A stretch of DNA of 64,000 bases from Streptomyces yangpuensis (GCF_001005295.1 NZ_LBMK01000002.1:1855963-1919962), one strand, 5' to 3'. Shown: positions 47,626 through 56,683, counted from the first letter of the stretch. The notes: generated by a model not told the origin, from the sequence alone. Numbers and translations are program-made.

Positions 47626-48837
47626 ATGGATCTCCAGGCCGAACTGCTCGAACACCCCTACTCCGTCTACGACCGGCTGCGCGACACCGCACCGGTGTGC
47701 CGCATCACCGGCACCGACGGCACCCCGGCATGGCTGGTAACGCGGTACGACGACGTGCGTGCCGCCCTCGCCGACCGCCGGCTGTCCCTCGACAAGTCCC
47801 ATTCCAAGGACGGCGGTTACCGGGGCCTGTCGCTGCCGCCGGCCCTGGACGCCAACCTGCTCAACATGGATCCCCCGGACCACACCCGCATCCGCAGGCT
47901 CGTGAGCCGCGCCTTCACCCCGCGCCGCACCGAGCAGTTGCGCGCCCCCATCCGCGCGACTGCCGACCGTCTCCTCGACGACCTCGGCCCGGCCGGAACC
48001 GCGGACCTGGTGGCCGCGTACGCCGCCCCGCTGCCCATCATCGTCATCTGCGACCTGCTGGGCGTTCCGGAGGACCGCCGCCTGGACTTCCGCACCTGGA
48101 CGGACGCGCTGATCACCCCCGACCCCAGCCGTCCCCATGCCGCGAAGGAAGCTGTGATGGCCATGCTCGGCTTCTTCACCGAGCTCATGGCGCACAAGCG
48201 CAGCAGGCCCGCCGACGACCTGCTGTCCGACCTGACAGCCGTCCGGGACGCCGCGGACGGCGAGGACGCCCGCGACGGCGACCGCCTCAGCGAGGACGAG
48301 CTGATGTCACTCGCCTTCCTCATCCTCTTCGCCGGGTACGAGAACACCGTCCAGCTCATCGGCAACGCGATCCACACACTCCTGGAGCACCCCGAAGAAC
48401 AGGCCCGCCTCCGCAGGGAACCGTCCGCCCTCCCGGCCGCCGTCGAGGAACTCGCGCGCTACGAAGGCCCCGCGCCCCTCGCCATCCGCCGCTTCCCGAC
48501 CGAGGACATCACCATCTCGGGAGTCACCGTCCCGGCGGGGGAGACGGTCCTGCTCTCGCTCTCCGCGGCCAACCGCGACCCGGCCCGCTTCCCCCGGCCC
48601 GACCTCCTCGACCTGGACCGCGACGCCTCCGGCCACCTCGCGCTCGGCCACGGCATCCACTACTGCCTCGGCGCCCCCCTGGCCCGCGCCGAGACCGAGA
48701 TCGCACTCGCCGCCCTCCTGGAGCGCTACCCCGTCCTCGAAGCCGCCGGCCCCGCGCCCCGCTGGCGCCCCTCCCTGCGCGCCCGCGGCCTGCTGGAACT
48801 CCCGGTCCGCTACGACACGGGACACTCCCCGCACTGA
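47626..48837 (+). CDS. Cytochrome P450, CYP107-like
   Basis: 403 residues. The heme loop is LGHGIHYCLGAPLAR with Cys347; the I helix has LILFAGYENTVQL, where Asn replaces the common Thr just before the conserved Thr; the K helix is EELARYEGP (ExxR); and NRDPARFPRPDLLDLDR precedes the heme loop. Class I bacterial P450 of the CYP105/107 type, which hydroxylate small molecules with ferredoxin. No ferredoxin or biosynthetic cluster adjoins it, so the substrate is open. The start at ATG 47626 lacks a strong ribosome site. Confidence 0.92.
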   Translation: MDLQAELLEHPYSVYDRLRDTAPVCRITGTDGTPAWLVTRYDDVRAALADRRLSLDKSHSKDGGYRGLSLPPALDANLLNMDPPDHTRIRRLVSRAFTPRRTEQLRAPIRATADRLLDDLGPAGTADLVAAYAAPLPIIVICDLLGVPEDRRLDFRTWTDALITPDPSRPHAAKEAVMAMLGFFTELMAHKRSRPADDLLSDLTAVRDAADGEDARDGDRLSEDELMSLAFLILFAGYENTVQLIGNAIHTLLEHPEEQARLRREPSALPAAVEELARYEGPAPLAIRRFPTEDITISGVTVPAGETVLLSLSAANRDPARFPRPDLLDLDRDASGHLALGHGIHYCLGAPLARAETEIALAALLERYPVLEAAGPAPRWRPSLRARGLLELPVRYDTGHSPH

Positions 48838-49356
48838 GCCCTGCCCGTCCGCCCACGCGCCAGTGATCCAGATCACCCGGTAGGGCGGCCCGGTGTGCGT
48901 GGCGAAGACCCACCGGGCACGACTCGCCGGCCTCGTGGAACAGGGCAGGAAGGCCCTGGACCTGCGGCACGGGGCCCGTGCCGCCGCGCTCGGCTGCGGG
49001 GGCGACCCGCTCGGCGCACTCGCCGCGCAGGTGACGCACCGTGAGATGGCCGATCCTGTAGGCGCGTTCGCGGCAGGTGCCCGCGGCGCTCGCCACCGTG
49101 CTGGTCGCTGCCGCGGGGGTATGGGCGATGGTGGTGGCCGGCCCGCTCAGGTGACCGCGCCCACACGGTCGGCTCCGGGCGTTGTCAGTGGCTCCCGGTA
49201 GCGTGGGCCGGGCCTGCTCGACGAAGCGCGGTCACCGACGCGCCACGGGGGCGCATGTGATGGGGGTGCATGTGAGGGGGCCGATGGGGCCGACCACTGT
49301 CTGGATGGCCGGGCCGCCGACCGGTACGGCCGTCGTGTCCGGAAGGAACCCGTTAC
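48838..49356. other. Long region without a convincing gene
   Basis: About 520 bp. Frames on both strands are open but without protein-like patterns. A leftward frame (HLTVRHLRGECAERVAP, 49040 region) and a rightward one (MCVAKTHRARLAGLVEQGRKAL, 48893) were considered and left out. The last 100 bp should hold the promoter of the zinc-ribbon gene. Confidence 0.4.
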
Positions 49357-50085
49357 GTGATCGCGAGACCCTCCGACGACCTGGCCGCCGCCTTCGCACG
49401 CCTGGGCGGTGAGGACGACGGGCAGGTGTGGAGCAGCCTCTGGAACGACCTGTGCCACCAGAACTGCGTCTACCCCGACAGCTACCTCGCCCTCCCGTAC
49501 CTGGCGGCCATCGCGGCCGGACGCGCCCCCGGGGCACCGGACGAGGCGGTCTCGATGGCGGGCCTCATCCTGTCCGCGGCGGACGACGAGCAGACCGCCC
49601 AGTACGCGGACGAGACGGCCGTCCTCCTCGGGACGGCCCGCCGCCTGCTCGGCGAGACAGGCGCCGACGCCCCGGCCTTCGTCTACCTCCTGCAAGCCCT
49701 CCTGGCCTTCGAGGGCGAGCGGGTGTGGAGCGTCGGACGCCTGGAGGGCCTGTTCACGGAGGAGTACGAAGTCGACTGCCCGGCCTGCTCGTCGACGCTC
49801 TTCGTCGCCTTCGGCGGGTACGGCACCTTCGCCTCGGCCGGTGACTACGTGACCTCCGACCCGGCCAGGACGGAACTGCTGCCCGCAGGCTCGGCCAGGA
49901 CGGAACTGCTGCCCGCGGACCCGGCCGCCCTCGACGCACTGCCGGCCCGCCTGCACCGTCTGGCGACGGAGGCGGGGCACGGGAAGGTCGCGTACGGGCT
50001 GCTCCACCTCTTCGGCCGGGCGGTCTGCCCGGACTGCGAGGCGGTCTTCTCCGTGTCGGACCGGGTCGTGGAGAGGGACGAGTAA
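49357..50085 (+). CDS. Hypothetical protein with a zinc-ribbon-like Cys4 and a tandem repeat
   Basis: 242 residues. The N-terminal two-thirds are helical (DDLAAAFARLGGEDDGQVWSSLWNDLCHQNCVYPDSYLALPYLAA). CPAC at about 147-150 and CPDC near 228 could together bind zinc across the chain. Between them a ten-residue unit (DPARTELLPA, then GSARTELLPA) is repeated by a 30-bp DNA duplication. GTG start is supported by GGAAGGA 9 bases upstream. The stop is followed at once by the monooxygenase gene. Similar proteins appear in actinobacteria, but I know no function. Confidence 0.7.
   Translation: MIARPSDDLAAAFARLGGEDDGQVWSSLWNDLCHQNCVYPDSYLALPYLAAIAAGRAPGAPDEAVSMAGLILSAADDEQTAQYADETAVLLGTARRLLGETGADAPAFVYLLQALLAFEGERVWSVGRLEGLFTEEYEVDCPACSSTLFVAFGGYGTFASAGDYVTSDPARTELLPAGSARTELLPADPAALDALPARLHRLATEAGHGKVAYGLLHLFGRAVCPDCEAVFSVSDRVVERDE
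49861..49920 (+). repeat. 30-bp in-frame duplication in the zinc-ribbon gene
   Basis: Two copies of a 30-bp unit (49861-49890 and 49891-49920), nearly identical, coding for xARTELLPAx. Direct in-frame duplication within a coding sequence. Confidence 0.9.
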
Positions 50086-50112
50086 ATGAGGGAACCGAAC
50101 GGAGAGGTGTCC

Positions 50113-51324
50113 ATGCAGAGACTCCACGCGGTGGTGGCCGGGGCCGGGATCGGCGGTCTCACGGCCGCCCTCGCACTGCACCGCCGCGGCTGGCAGGTCA
50201 CCGTCTGCGAACGCGCCCCCGAACCGCCCGTGACCGGGGCCGGCATCGGACTCGCTCCGAACGCCCTGCGCGCCCTCGACGCAATCGGAGCCGGCGCGGC
50301 CCGGGCCACCGGCAGCGCCGTGCCCGCGACGATGGGCGTCCGCCGCTCCGACGGCCGGTGGCTCACCCGGGCCGAGACCTCGTACATGGCCGCCCGGTAC
50401 GGGATGCCCCCGATCGCCGTACCGCGCCCCGCCTTCACCGCGGCGCTGGGCGCCGCCCTGCCGCCGCAGGCCCTCCGTTACGGCGCCACCGTGACCGGTG
50501 TCGACGATGCCGTCGGCCGCGCGACCGTCCGTACGGCCGAGGGCCCGGACTTTCCCGCCGACCTGGTCGTCGCCGCCGACGGGATCCACAGCCCGCTGCG
50601 CCGCGCGTGCTTCCCCGCGCACCCCGGCCTGCACTACCTCGGCGAGACGGCCTGGCGGACCCTCGTCGACGCTCCGGACCTGCGGATACCGTCCATGAGC
50701 GAGACGTGGGGGCGGGGGGAACGCTTCGGCGTGACACCGCTCGCGGACGGCCGGTACTACCTCTACGCCACCGCGGTGGTCCCGGCCGGCACCCGCTCGG
50801 CCGACCCCCTCGCCGAACTCCTCCGCCGCTTCGGCGCGTGGCACGACCCGATTCCGGCCCTGCTGGACCGGGTCGGGCGCTCCGGCCCCGCCGACGTCCT
50901 GCAGAACGACCTGTACGACCTGGCCGCCCCGCTTCCCCGGCTGCACCACGGCCGGACCGTCTGGCTCGGCGACGCCGCCCATGCCATGGCCCCCAACCTC
51001 GGCCAGGGCGGCTGCCAGGCCATCGAGGACGCGGTGGTCCTCGCCCACCTGCTCCCGGCCGGGGACGACACCGGCGGTGCGGAGGCCGTCCCGGCCGCCC
51101 TGGCCGCGTACACCGCCGCCCGCCGCGACCGCACGGACGCCGTCCGCCTCCGCGCCCGCCGCGTCGGCCGCCTGGGCGCCCTGCGCAACCCCCTCGCGGC
51201 GACAGCCCGCGACCTGGCGGTCCGTGCCACCCCCACAAGGCTGGCCCTGCGCGGCATGGACGACCTCTTCAACGGCTTCCGCCTCCCCGGCGCCGGCCGT
51301 ACGGACCGCTCCATGCATAAGTGA
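50113..51324 (+). CDS. FAD-dependent monooxygenase (PHBH-like)
   Basis: 403 residues. FAD fold GAGIGGLTAALALHRRG at the N-terminus, the DG motif VVAADGIHSPLRRA in the middle and the second FAD motif VWLGDAAHAMAPNLGQGGCQAIEDAVVLA. This is the single-component aromatic-hydroxylase (PHBH) group using NAD(P)H. The start ATG follows GGAGAGGTG; an ATG at 50086 overlapping the end of the previous gene is the alternative. Possibly co-transcribed with the zinc-ribbon gene. Substrate unknown, no pathway genes nearby. Confidence 0.93.
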   Translation: MQRLHAVVAGAGIGGLTAALALHRRGWQVTVCERAPEPPVTGAGIGLAPNALRALDAIGAGAARATGSAVPATMGVRRSDGRWLTRAETSYMAARYGMPPIAVPRPAFTAALGAALPPQALRYGATVTGVDDAVGRATVRTAEGPDFPADLVVAADGIHSPLRRACFPAHPGLHYLGETAWRTLVDAPDLRIPSMSETWGRGERFGVTPLADGRYYLYATAVVPAGTRSADPLAELLRRFGAWHDPIPALLDRVGRSGPADVLQNDLYDLAAPLPRLHHGRTVWLGDAAHAMAPNLGQGGCQAIEDAVVLAHLLPAGDDTGGAEAVPAALAAYTAARRDRTDAVRLRARRVGRLGALRNPLAATARDLAVRATPTRLALRGMDDLFNGFRLPGAGRTDRSMHK

Positions 51325-51703
51325 TGCTTCTGGGCGGCAGCAGAACCATCTACTGGAGATATCACCCGGTTGGGCCCAGGGTTGATCACATCGAGGACGC
51401 GAACACCCACCCCCGCACCCGGTTCCTCCTGGGTGCGGCCCTGCTGTCGACCGGCCTGCTCGCCGGGGCCTTCGGCTCCGGCGCCGCCAACCTCGTGTTC
51501 GCCGTACTGATCTGCGTGGCGTGCGCGGGGCGTCCAGGTGCGGGACGTCCGTGATGTGCCGCCCGTCGAGCATGTGTTCGAATATGTCGGGCGTGGGCCG
51601 TCCGGTGGGGGCGCGGCGTGCACGCGTGTCGCGCGGAGGGGGACGATGAGATGGCTGGGAGCGTAGGGCCGCAGCCCGCGGTGGCCGGAAGGAGAGCCCA
51701 CAG
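51325..51703. other. Region without a clear gene
   Basis: About 380 bp. A rightward frame ending at 51554 contains one plausible membrane helix (RTRFLLGAALLSTGLLAGAFG, then NLVFAVLICVACAG) but has no start codon with a ribosome site and overlaps the preceding stop. I do not call it. Confidence 0.4.
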
Positions 51704-53209
51704 ATGGGAGCAATCGAGCCCTCGCACGGCGGTCCCGGAGAGGCGTGGCCCGCCGCGTCCGGGCCCGGCGGCCTGCTCGATGTGCTGCGCGTGGCCGCCG
51801 TACTCCTCGACGCCGACGGCCGGATCGACCTGTGGAGCCCGCAGGCGGAGCAACTGTTCGGTTACACCGCCGACGAGGCCCTCGGCGAGTACGCGGCCCG
51901 GCTCCTGCTCCACGAGGAGCACGTCCCGGTCGTACTGGACATGTTCGCCGAGGTCATGGAGGCCGGCGTCAGCTGGGTCGGTGTCTTCCCCATCCGGCAC
52001 AAGGACGGCAGCACGCGCATGGTCGAGTTCCGCAACATGCGGCTGCTGGACTCCCAGCAGGATTACTACGCCCTGGGCCTGGCCGCGGACCAGGCGACGG
52101 TGCGGCAGGTCGAGCGGGATCTGGCGCTGTCCGCCCGGCTCGTGGAACAGTCACCGGTCGGCCTCGGCGTGCTCGACACCGACCTTCGCTACGTCTCGGT
52201 CAACCCGGCGGAGGAACGCCTCAACGGGGTCCCCGCGGCCGAGCACATCGGCCGGCACGTCCACGAGGTACTGCCTGCTGTCGACCCCTCCTTCGAAGCG
52301 GCGATGCGCGAGGTGCTGGCCACCGGAGTTCCCATCGTGGACCAGTACACCGTCGGCCGTACCCCGGCCGACCCGGACCACGACCACGCCTGGTCGATCT
52401 CGTTCTACCGGCTCGAAACCCCCAACGGGACCGTGCTGGGCGTGGCCACCGCCAGCGTCGACGTCACCGAGCGGCACCGGGCGGTCGAGGAGCAACGCCA
52501 CACCGCACTCACCCTCCAGCGCAGCCTGCTGCCCCACACCCCGCCGCGGCGGCCGGGCCTGGAGGTCGCCACCCGCTACCGCCCCGCCCAGGCCACCATG
52601 GAGATCGGCGGCGACTGGTTCGACGTGATCCCGCTGAGCGGGGACAAGACCGCCCTCGTCGTGGGCGATGTCATGGGAAGTGGGGTCGCTGCCGCGGCCA
52701 GCATGGGCCAACTGCGCACCGCCACCCGGACCCTGGCCGACCTCGACCTCGACCCGGCGCAGGTCCTGCACCACCTCGACCACGTCACCGAGGGCCTCGA
52801 AACCATCGCGACCTGCGTCTACGCCGTCTACGACCCACTCGGGGCGCAGTGGCACCTCTCCCTGGCCGGGCACCTCCCTCCGGTCCTCCTGAGGCAGGAC
52901 GGCACGCGCGAACTCCTCGACCTGCCCACCGGCGCGCCCCTCGGCGGCTGCGGTGTCCCCTTCCGCACCGTCAGCATCCCCGTCGAGGCGGGCGACCAGC
53001 TCGTCCTCTACACCGACGGCCTGGTCGAGACCCGGGATGACCCGATCGACCAGCGCCTCGAGGTCCTCCTCGACGCCCTCGACGACCCCGGCCGCCCCCT
53101 GGACGAGACCTGCGACCTGCTGCTGGACACCATGCGCCACCCGGGAGTCCACGACGACGTAGCGCTCCTGATCGCCCGGGCCATCCCGGCTCCCGAGGGC
53201 CCTGCCTGA
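51704..53209 (+). CDS. PAS-PAS SpoIIE-type protein phosphatase
   Basis: 501 residues. Two PAS domains (about 25-135, LRVAAVLLDADGRIDLWSPQAEQLFGY, and 140-255, LVEQSPVGLGVLDTDLRYVSVN) and a C-terminal SpoIIE/PP2C domain with IGGDWFDVIPLSGDKTALVVGDVMG, GVAAAASMGQLRTA, LAGHLPPVLLR, VLYTDGLVETRDD and VHDDVALLIAR. Acidic residues for two metal ions are conserved. GGAAGGAGAG lies 6-15 bases upstream. Third SpoIIE phosphatase of the window; like the others it has no kinase or STAS gene next to it. Confidence 0.93.
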   Translation: MGAIEPSHGGPGEAWPAASGPGGLLDVLRVAAVLLDADGRIDLWSPQAEQLFGYTADEALGEYAARLLLHEEHVPVVLDMFAEVMEAGVSWVGVFPIRHKDGSTRMVEFRNMRLLDSQQDYYALGLAADQATVRQVERDLALSARLVEQSPVGLGVLDTDLRYVSVNPAEERLNGVPAAEHIGRHVHEVLPAVDPSFEAAMREVLATGVPIVDQYTVGRTPADPDHDHAWSISFYRLETPNGTVLGVATASVDVTERHRAVEEQRHTALTLQRSLLPHTPPRRPGLEVATRYRPAQATMEIGGDWFDVIPLSGDKTALVVGDVMGSGVAAAASMGQLRTATRTLADLDLDPAQVLHHLDHVTEGLETIATCVYAVYDPLGAQWHLSLAGHLPPVLLRQDGTRELLDLPTGAPLGGCGVPFRTVSIPVEAGDQLVLYTDGLVETRDDPIDQRLEVLLDALDDPGRPLDETCDLLLDTMRHPGVHDDVALLIARAIPAPEGPA

Positions 53210-53238
53210 TCGCCCGACACCGCACCGCGCGGGGTGGG

Positions 53239-55044
53239 CTACGCCACCTCCGCCGCGGCGGAGGTGGTGGCCAGGCGCAGGGCCGCCACCAGTTCGCGGT
53301 AGAGCGGATCGGACTCCAGCAGCTCCTCATGGGTGCCGCGGGCGCGGATCCGGCCCGCCTCCATGACCACGATCAGATCGGCGTCAACCACCGTCGACAG
53401 GCGGTGCGCGACCGTCACCACCGCACCCGTCGCCGCGCGGCTGCGGATGCAGTCCTGCACAGCGGCCTCGGTCAGACCGTCCAGCTGCGCGGTCGCCTCG
53501 TCCAGCAGCAGGACCTCGGGAGTGCGCAGCAGGGCGCGCGCGAGCGCGATGCGCTGGCGTTCGCCACCGGACACGTGCGCCGACGACAGCGGGCTGTCCA
53601 GACCGCTGTCGAGGGTGTCGACCTTGTCCGTCAGCCGTACGTCCCGCAGTACGCGGCGCAGTTCCTCCTCGGTGGCGTCCGGCCGGGCGAGCAACAGGTT
53701 GTCGCGGAGGGTGCCGGGCACGACCGGGGTGTCCTGCTCGACGTACGCCAGCCGCGCCCGTACCTCGGAGTGGCTGTGGTCGCGGTACGGCCGTCCGTTC
53801 AGGAGTAGTTCGCCGTCGACGGGCTCCAGGAACCGCAGGACCAGCGAGAACAGCGTGGTCTTGCCGGCGCCCGACGGCCCGACGATCGCGGTGTGACCGC
53901 GCCGGGGGATGGCCAGCCGCACGTCGGTGACGGCGTTCCCGGCGTCGGGGCCGTACGCGGCGCTGACACCGCGCAGTTCGAGCACGGGCATGTGCGCCCG
54001 GTCGTCGGCGTCCGCCGGGCGGGTGGGCGACGTACCGCGGGCAGGGCCGCCCGCCGCGTCCTCGCCCGTCAGATCGGCGGTCTGCCGGATGCGTTCGGCC
54101 GCGGCCATCCCGGCCTGAAGGGAGGTCAGGTTCTGGCTGAGCGTGCTGACCGGCTCCATCAGCGTGAACGCGTACAGCAGGAAGGCGATCAGGCTGGACA
54201 CCTCCAGGTCCCCGGCCCCGACCCGCCATGCCCCGACGCCCAGGATCGCGATGATGGCCAGCTGGATGCCGGACCCGGCGACCGTCCAGGCCAGCGCCTC
54301 CTGACGCACCGCCCGGATGCCGTACTCGGCCGCGGACCGCGCGTCGGCCACGATCCGTTCGGCGGCCCGGTCCTCGGCGCGGCTCACCTTCACGGTGCGG
54401 ATCGCGCGCAGCGTGCCCTCCAGGCGGCCGCCGAGCAGGCCGATGTGCTCCTGCGCGCGCTGCTGCGCCTTGCCGATGCCCGGCATGAGGAGCGCGAAGA
54501 GCGCGCCGGTCACGGCCACGGCGGCCACCGTCGTACCGAAAAGCACCAGGTCGAGCACGCCCATCAGGACCAGACTGCCCACCAGCATGACGGCGCCGTT
54601 GACCAGGCCGACGAACGACTGGGCGGTCGCCTCGCGGAGCAGGACGGTGTCCGAGGTGACGCGGGTGACGAGCTCACCGGTCGGGCGGCGGGTGAGCGCG
54701 GGCACAGTGGCCTGGAGGAACCGCCGCACCATGGATTCGCGCGCCTCCAGAACGACGCGTTCGCCGAGCGTGCCGAGCATGCACCACTGCCGGTAGGACA
54801 CGGCGGCGCCGACGACGAGGAGCACGAACAGCGCGGTCACGGGGCCGGTGAGGGAGGCGGAGTCGTTCAGCGCGTCCAGCACCCACTTGGTGATCATGGG
54901 CGTGGCCAGGCCGAGTGCCGAGCCGGCCAGCGCCAGGCCCAGTCCTGCGGCCAGCGTGCGGCGGTGCGGGCGGGCGAACGACCAGAGGACGCGCAGCCGG
55001 GGTGCGTCGAGCACGGTACGGGGAGGGGGTGTCGAGTCAGCCAT
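53239..55044 (-). CDS. ABC exporter (permease fused to ATPase)
   Basis: 601 residues. Six transmembrane helices in residues about 30-310 (AAGLGLALAGSALGLATPMITKWVLDAL, LFVLLVVGAAVSY, and others) and an ATPase domain in 350-590 with GPSGAGKTT (Walker A), SGGERQRIALARALL (signature) and VLLLDEATAQLD (Walker B), plus the H-loop HRLSTVVDADLI. Typical homodimeric or heterodimeric multidrug/lipid exporter. It diverges from a TetR gene whose operator overlaps its promoter; the ATG lies 9 bp after this operator and has no Shine-Dalgarno, so the mRNA may be leaderless. Probably exports a toxic compound sensed by the regulator. Confidence 0.93.
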   Translation of the reverse strand: MADSTPPPRTVLDAPRLRVLWSFARPHRRTLAAGLGLALAGSALGLATPMITKWVLDALNDSASLTGPVTALFVLLVVGAAVSYRQWCMLGTLGERVVLEARESMVRRFLQATVPALTRRPTGELVTRVTSDTVLLREATAQSFVGLVNGAVMLVGSLVLMGVLDLVLFGTTVAAVAVTGALFALLMPGIGKAQQRAQEHIGLLGGRLEGTLRAIRTVKVSRAEDRAAERIVADARSAAEYGIRAVRQEALAWTVAGSGIQLAIIAILGVGAWRVGAGDLEVSSLIAFLLYAFTLMEPVSTLSQNLTSLQAGMAAAERIRQTADLTGEDAAGGPARGTSPTRPADADDRAHMPVLELRGVSAAYGPDAGNAVTDVRLAIPRRGHTAIVGPSGAGKTTLFSLVLRFLEPVDGELLLNGRPYRDHSHSEVRARLAYVEQDTPVVPGTLRDNLLLARPDATEEELRRVLRDVRLTDKVDTLDSGLDSPLSSAHVSGGERQRIALARALLRTPEVLLLDEATAQLDGLTEAAVQDCIRSRAATGAVVTVAHRLSTVVDADLIVVMEAGRIRARGTHEELLESDPLYRELVAALRLATTSAAAEVA

Positions 55045-55052
55045 GAGGAAAA

Positions 55053-55070
55053 TGGAACATGGATGTTCCA
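55053..55070. promoter_or_regulatory. Perfect TetR operator
   Basis: TGGAACAT, GG, ATGTTCCA: an 18-bp palindrome without mismatch, 9 bp before the exporter start and 48 bp before the TetR start. On the minus strand TTGACC (55074-55079) and TTCCAT are 17 bp apart and enclose it. Confidence 0.85.
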
Positions 55071-55117
55071 TAACGGTCAAGTCAGTTTCATTGCGGGATG
55101 CGCGCTACCGTACGTCC

Positions 55118-55735
55118 ATGGAGCACGACCACATCGCGACGGAAGCGGCAGCGGCAGCGGCGACGGCCGAACCGGCGACGACCGAGACCGCGACCCGCGC
55201 CCGCACGCGGCGCGCGATCCTCGACGCCGCCGTCACCGTCCTGTCGGCCAACCACGGTGCGTCGCTCGCGGACGTCGCCGAGGCCGCCGGCGTCGGACGC
55301 ACGACCGTCCACCGCTACTTCGCGGAACGCTCGGACCTGGTGGCGGCGCTCGGGGCCGATGTACGAGAGCGGCTGCACGAGGCGACCGTCCGCGCGCGGG
55401 TCGAGGAGGGCCCGGCCCCGAAGGCGCTGGAACGGCTCTGCCTTGAGTACTTCGAGCTGGGGGACCGGCTCATGCTGCTGTTCGACGTCCCGCAGTTCCT
55501 GAGCTGGGCGGGCTTCGACGAGGAGACCGGCTCCGACCGGGTCCTGGTCCGCCTCATCGAACGCGGCCAGTCCGAAGGCACGGTCGACGCGGAGGCGGAC
55601 GCCGAGTGGCTGCAGAACGTGCTGTGGTCCCTGCTGTACGCGGCCTGGATGCAGGCACGCGACTACGGCACGCCGCGCCACACGGCCCTCTCGTCGTGCC
55701 TCCACACCCTCCGCAAGGCCATGGCGGCCTCCTGA
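55118..55735 (+). CDS. TetR family repressor of the ABC exporter
   Basis: 205 residues. After a 25-residue Ala/Thr/Glu leader segment the helix-turn-helix runs about 28-75: RRAILDAAVTVLSANHGASLADVAEAAGVGRTTVHRYFAERSDLVAAL. The C-terminal ligand domain (LCLEYFELGDRLMLLFDVPQFL) is of the general TetR_N/MtrR type. Divergent from the exporter gene and next to a perfect palindrome, it is very likely an autorepressor that releases on binding a substrate of the exporter. ATG position fixed by the purine-poor but conserved spacing to the palindrome. Confidence 0.93.
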   Translation: MEHDHIATEAAAAAATAEPATTETATRARTRRAILDAAVTVLSANHGASLADVAEAAGVGRTTVHRYFAERSDLVAALGADVRERLHEATVRARVEEGPAPKALERLCLEYFELGDRLMLLFDVPQFLSWAGFDEETGSDRVLVRLIERGQSEGTVDAEADAEWLQNVLWSLLYAAWMQARDYGTPRHTALSSCLHTLRKAMAAS

Positions 55736-55736
55736 C

Positions 55737-55848
55737 TCAACCGACCGCCCCCGGCAGGAGAACCAGCCGCCGCCGCTCCCGGTCGATCTCGGTGACGACG
55801 ACCGCGATCGCGTCGCCGGCCTGGACGACGTCCTCAGAGCCTCTCACG
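55737..55848 (-). pseudogene. S1 RNA-binding domain remnant
   Basis: A 36-codon leftward frame from GTG reads SEDVVQAGDAIAVVVTEIDRERRRLVLLPGA, the last strands of an S1 (OB-fold) RNA-binding domain (xVGDxVxxxVxEIDxExRRxxLS). Nothing else of such a protein is present nearby. Its end is 2 bp from the TetR stop. Confidence 0.72.
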
Positions 55849-55870
55849 CCGCAGTCCGGCGCAGGGTGGG

Positions 55871-56683
55871 CTACGGGGTGGTGCGGGCGGGGAAGGTGAA
55901 GTGGTAGCCCTGCGCGGTGAGCCAGGGCAGGTACTGCTTGAGCGCCGCGACGGTTTCGCTGCGGTCCCCGCCCCCGTCGTGGAAGAGGACGGTCGGCTGC
56001 TGGGGCAGCTTGCCCTCGACGGCGGAGATGATCGCGGGCAGGCCCGGGCGGCTCCAGTCCTTGGGGTCCACGCTCCAGCCCAGCGGACGCATCCCGCTCG
56101 CCGCGGCGATCGCCCGGCTGTCGGGGGTGAAAGCGCCGCCCGGGGCGCGGTAGTAGCCGACCGGGACCCCGGGAGCGGCCTTCTCGATCATGGCCTTGCC
56201 CTCGAGTATCTGCTGCTTCTGGTAGGCGACGGGCTTGTGGTCCATGGTCACGTCGTGGTCGACGGAGTGGTTGCACAGGCGGTGTCCGTCGGCGGCGACC
56301 GAGCGCACGAGCTCCGGGTACTTCTGCGCCTTCGTCCCGATCAGGCAGAAGGTGGCCTTGACGTGGTTCTTCCGCAGCACGTCCAGGACCTGGGGCGTCC
56401 AGCGGGGGTCCGGGCCGTCGTCGATGGTGATCGCGACGTCCCGGCCCGAGCCCTGCGCGAGCCGGGAGATGGCCAGGGGGATCCCCGAGGCGCTCCGCGC
56501 GGTCTCCGGGCTTCCGGCCGACGCGGCGGCCCCGGCGGGGTTCCCGGGCACGGGCTTGTCCGCCGAGCCGTCCGTGGCGGCAAGGGCCGGGGTGCCGGAA
56601 ACGGCCAGGATGCCGAGGACGGCCGCGGTGGCGGCGGATCCCGCCCGCCGGAGACGGCGAGCGGAACTGCTGGTGATGCCCAT
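55871..56683 (-). CDS. Secreted polysaccharide deacetylase (NodB domain)
   Basis: 270 residues with a signal peptide (basic start, core to about 34, ALAATDG). The NodB domain (about 75-260) shows the metal and catalytic motifs TIDDGPDPRWTP (Asp pair), HSVDHDVTM (two His), YYRAPGGAFTPDS and VLFHDGGGDRSETVAAL. Probably removes acetyl groups from peptidoglycan or chitin-like polysaccharide in the cell wall. The Ser/Ala/Pro linker after the signal is normal for wall-associated enzymes. Convergent with no gene; the S1 remnant lies 22 bp downstream on the same strand. Confidence 0.93.
   Translation of the reverse strand: MGITSSSARRLRRAGSAATAAVLGILAVSGTPALAATDGSADKPVPGNPAGAAASAGSPETARSASGIPLAISRLAQGSGRDVAITIDDGPDPRWTPQVLDVLRKNHVKATFCLIGTKAQKYPELVRSVAADGHRLCNHSVDHDVTMDHKPVAYQKQQILEGKAMIEKAAPGVPVGYYRAPGGAFTPDSRAIAAASGMRPLGWSVDPKDWSRPGLPAIISAVEGKLPQQPTVLFHDGGGDRSETVAALKQYLPWLTAQGYHFTFPARTTP

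Noticed and set aside
48872..49201. Rightward frame starting MCVAKTHRARLAGLVEQGRKAL
   Set aside because: Composition degenerates to Gly/Arg after 60 codons; no start signal and no recognised pattern.
51321..51554. Small membrane protein gene
   Set aside because: One plausible helix, but it overlaps the preceding stop, has no ribosome site and its first 20 codons are not protein-like.
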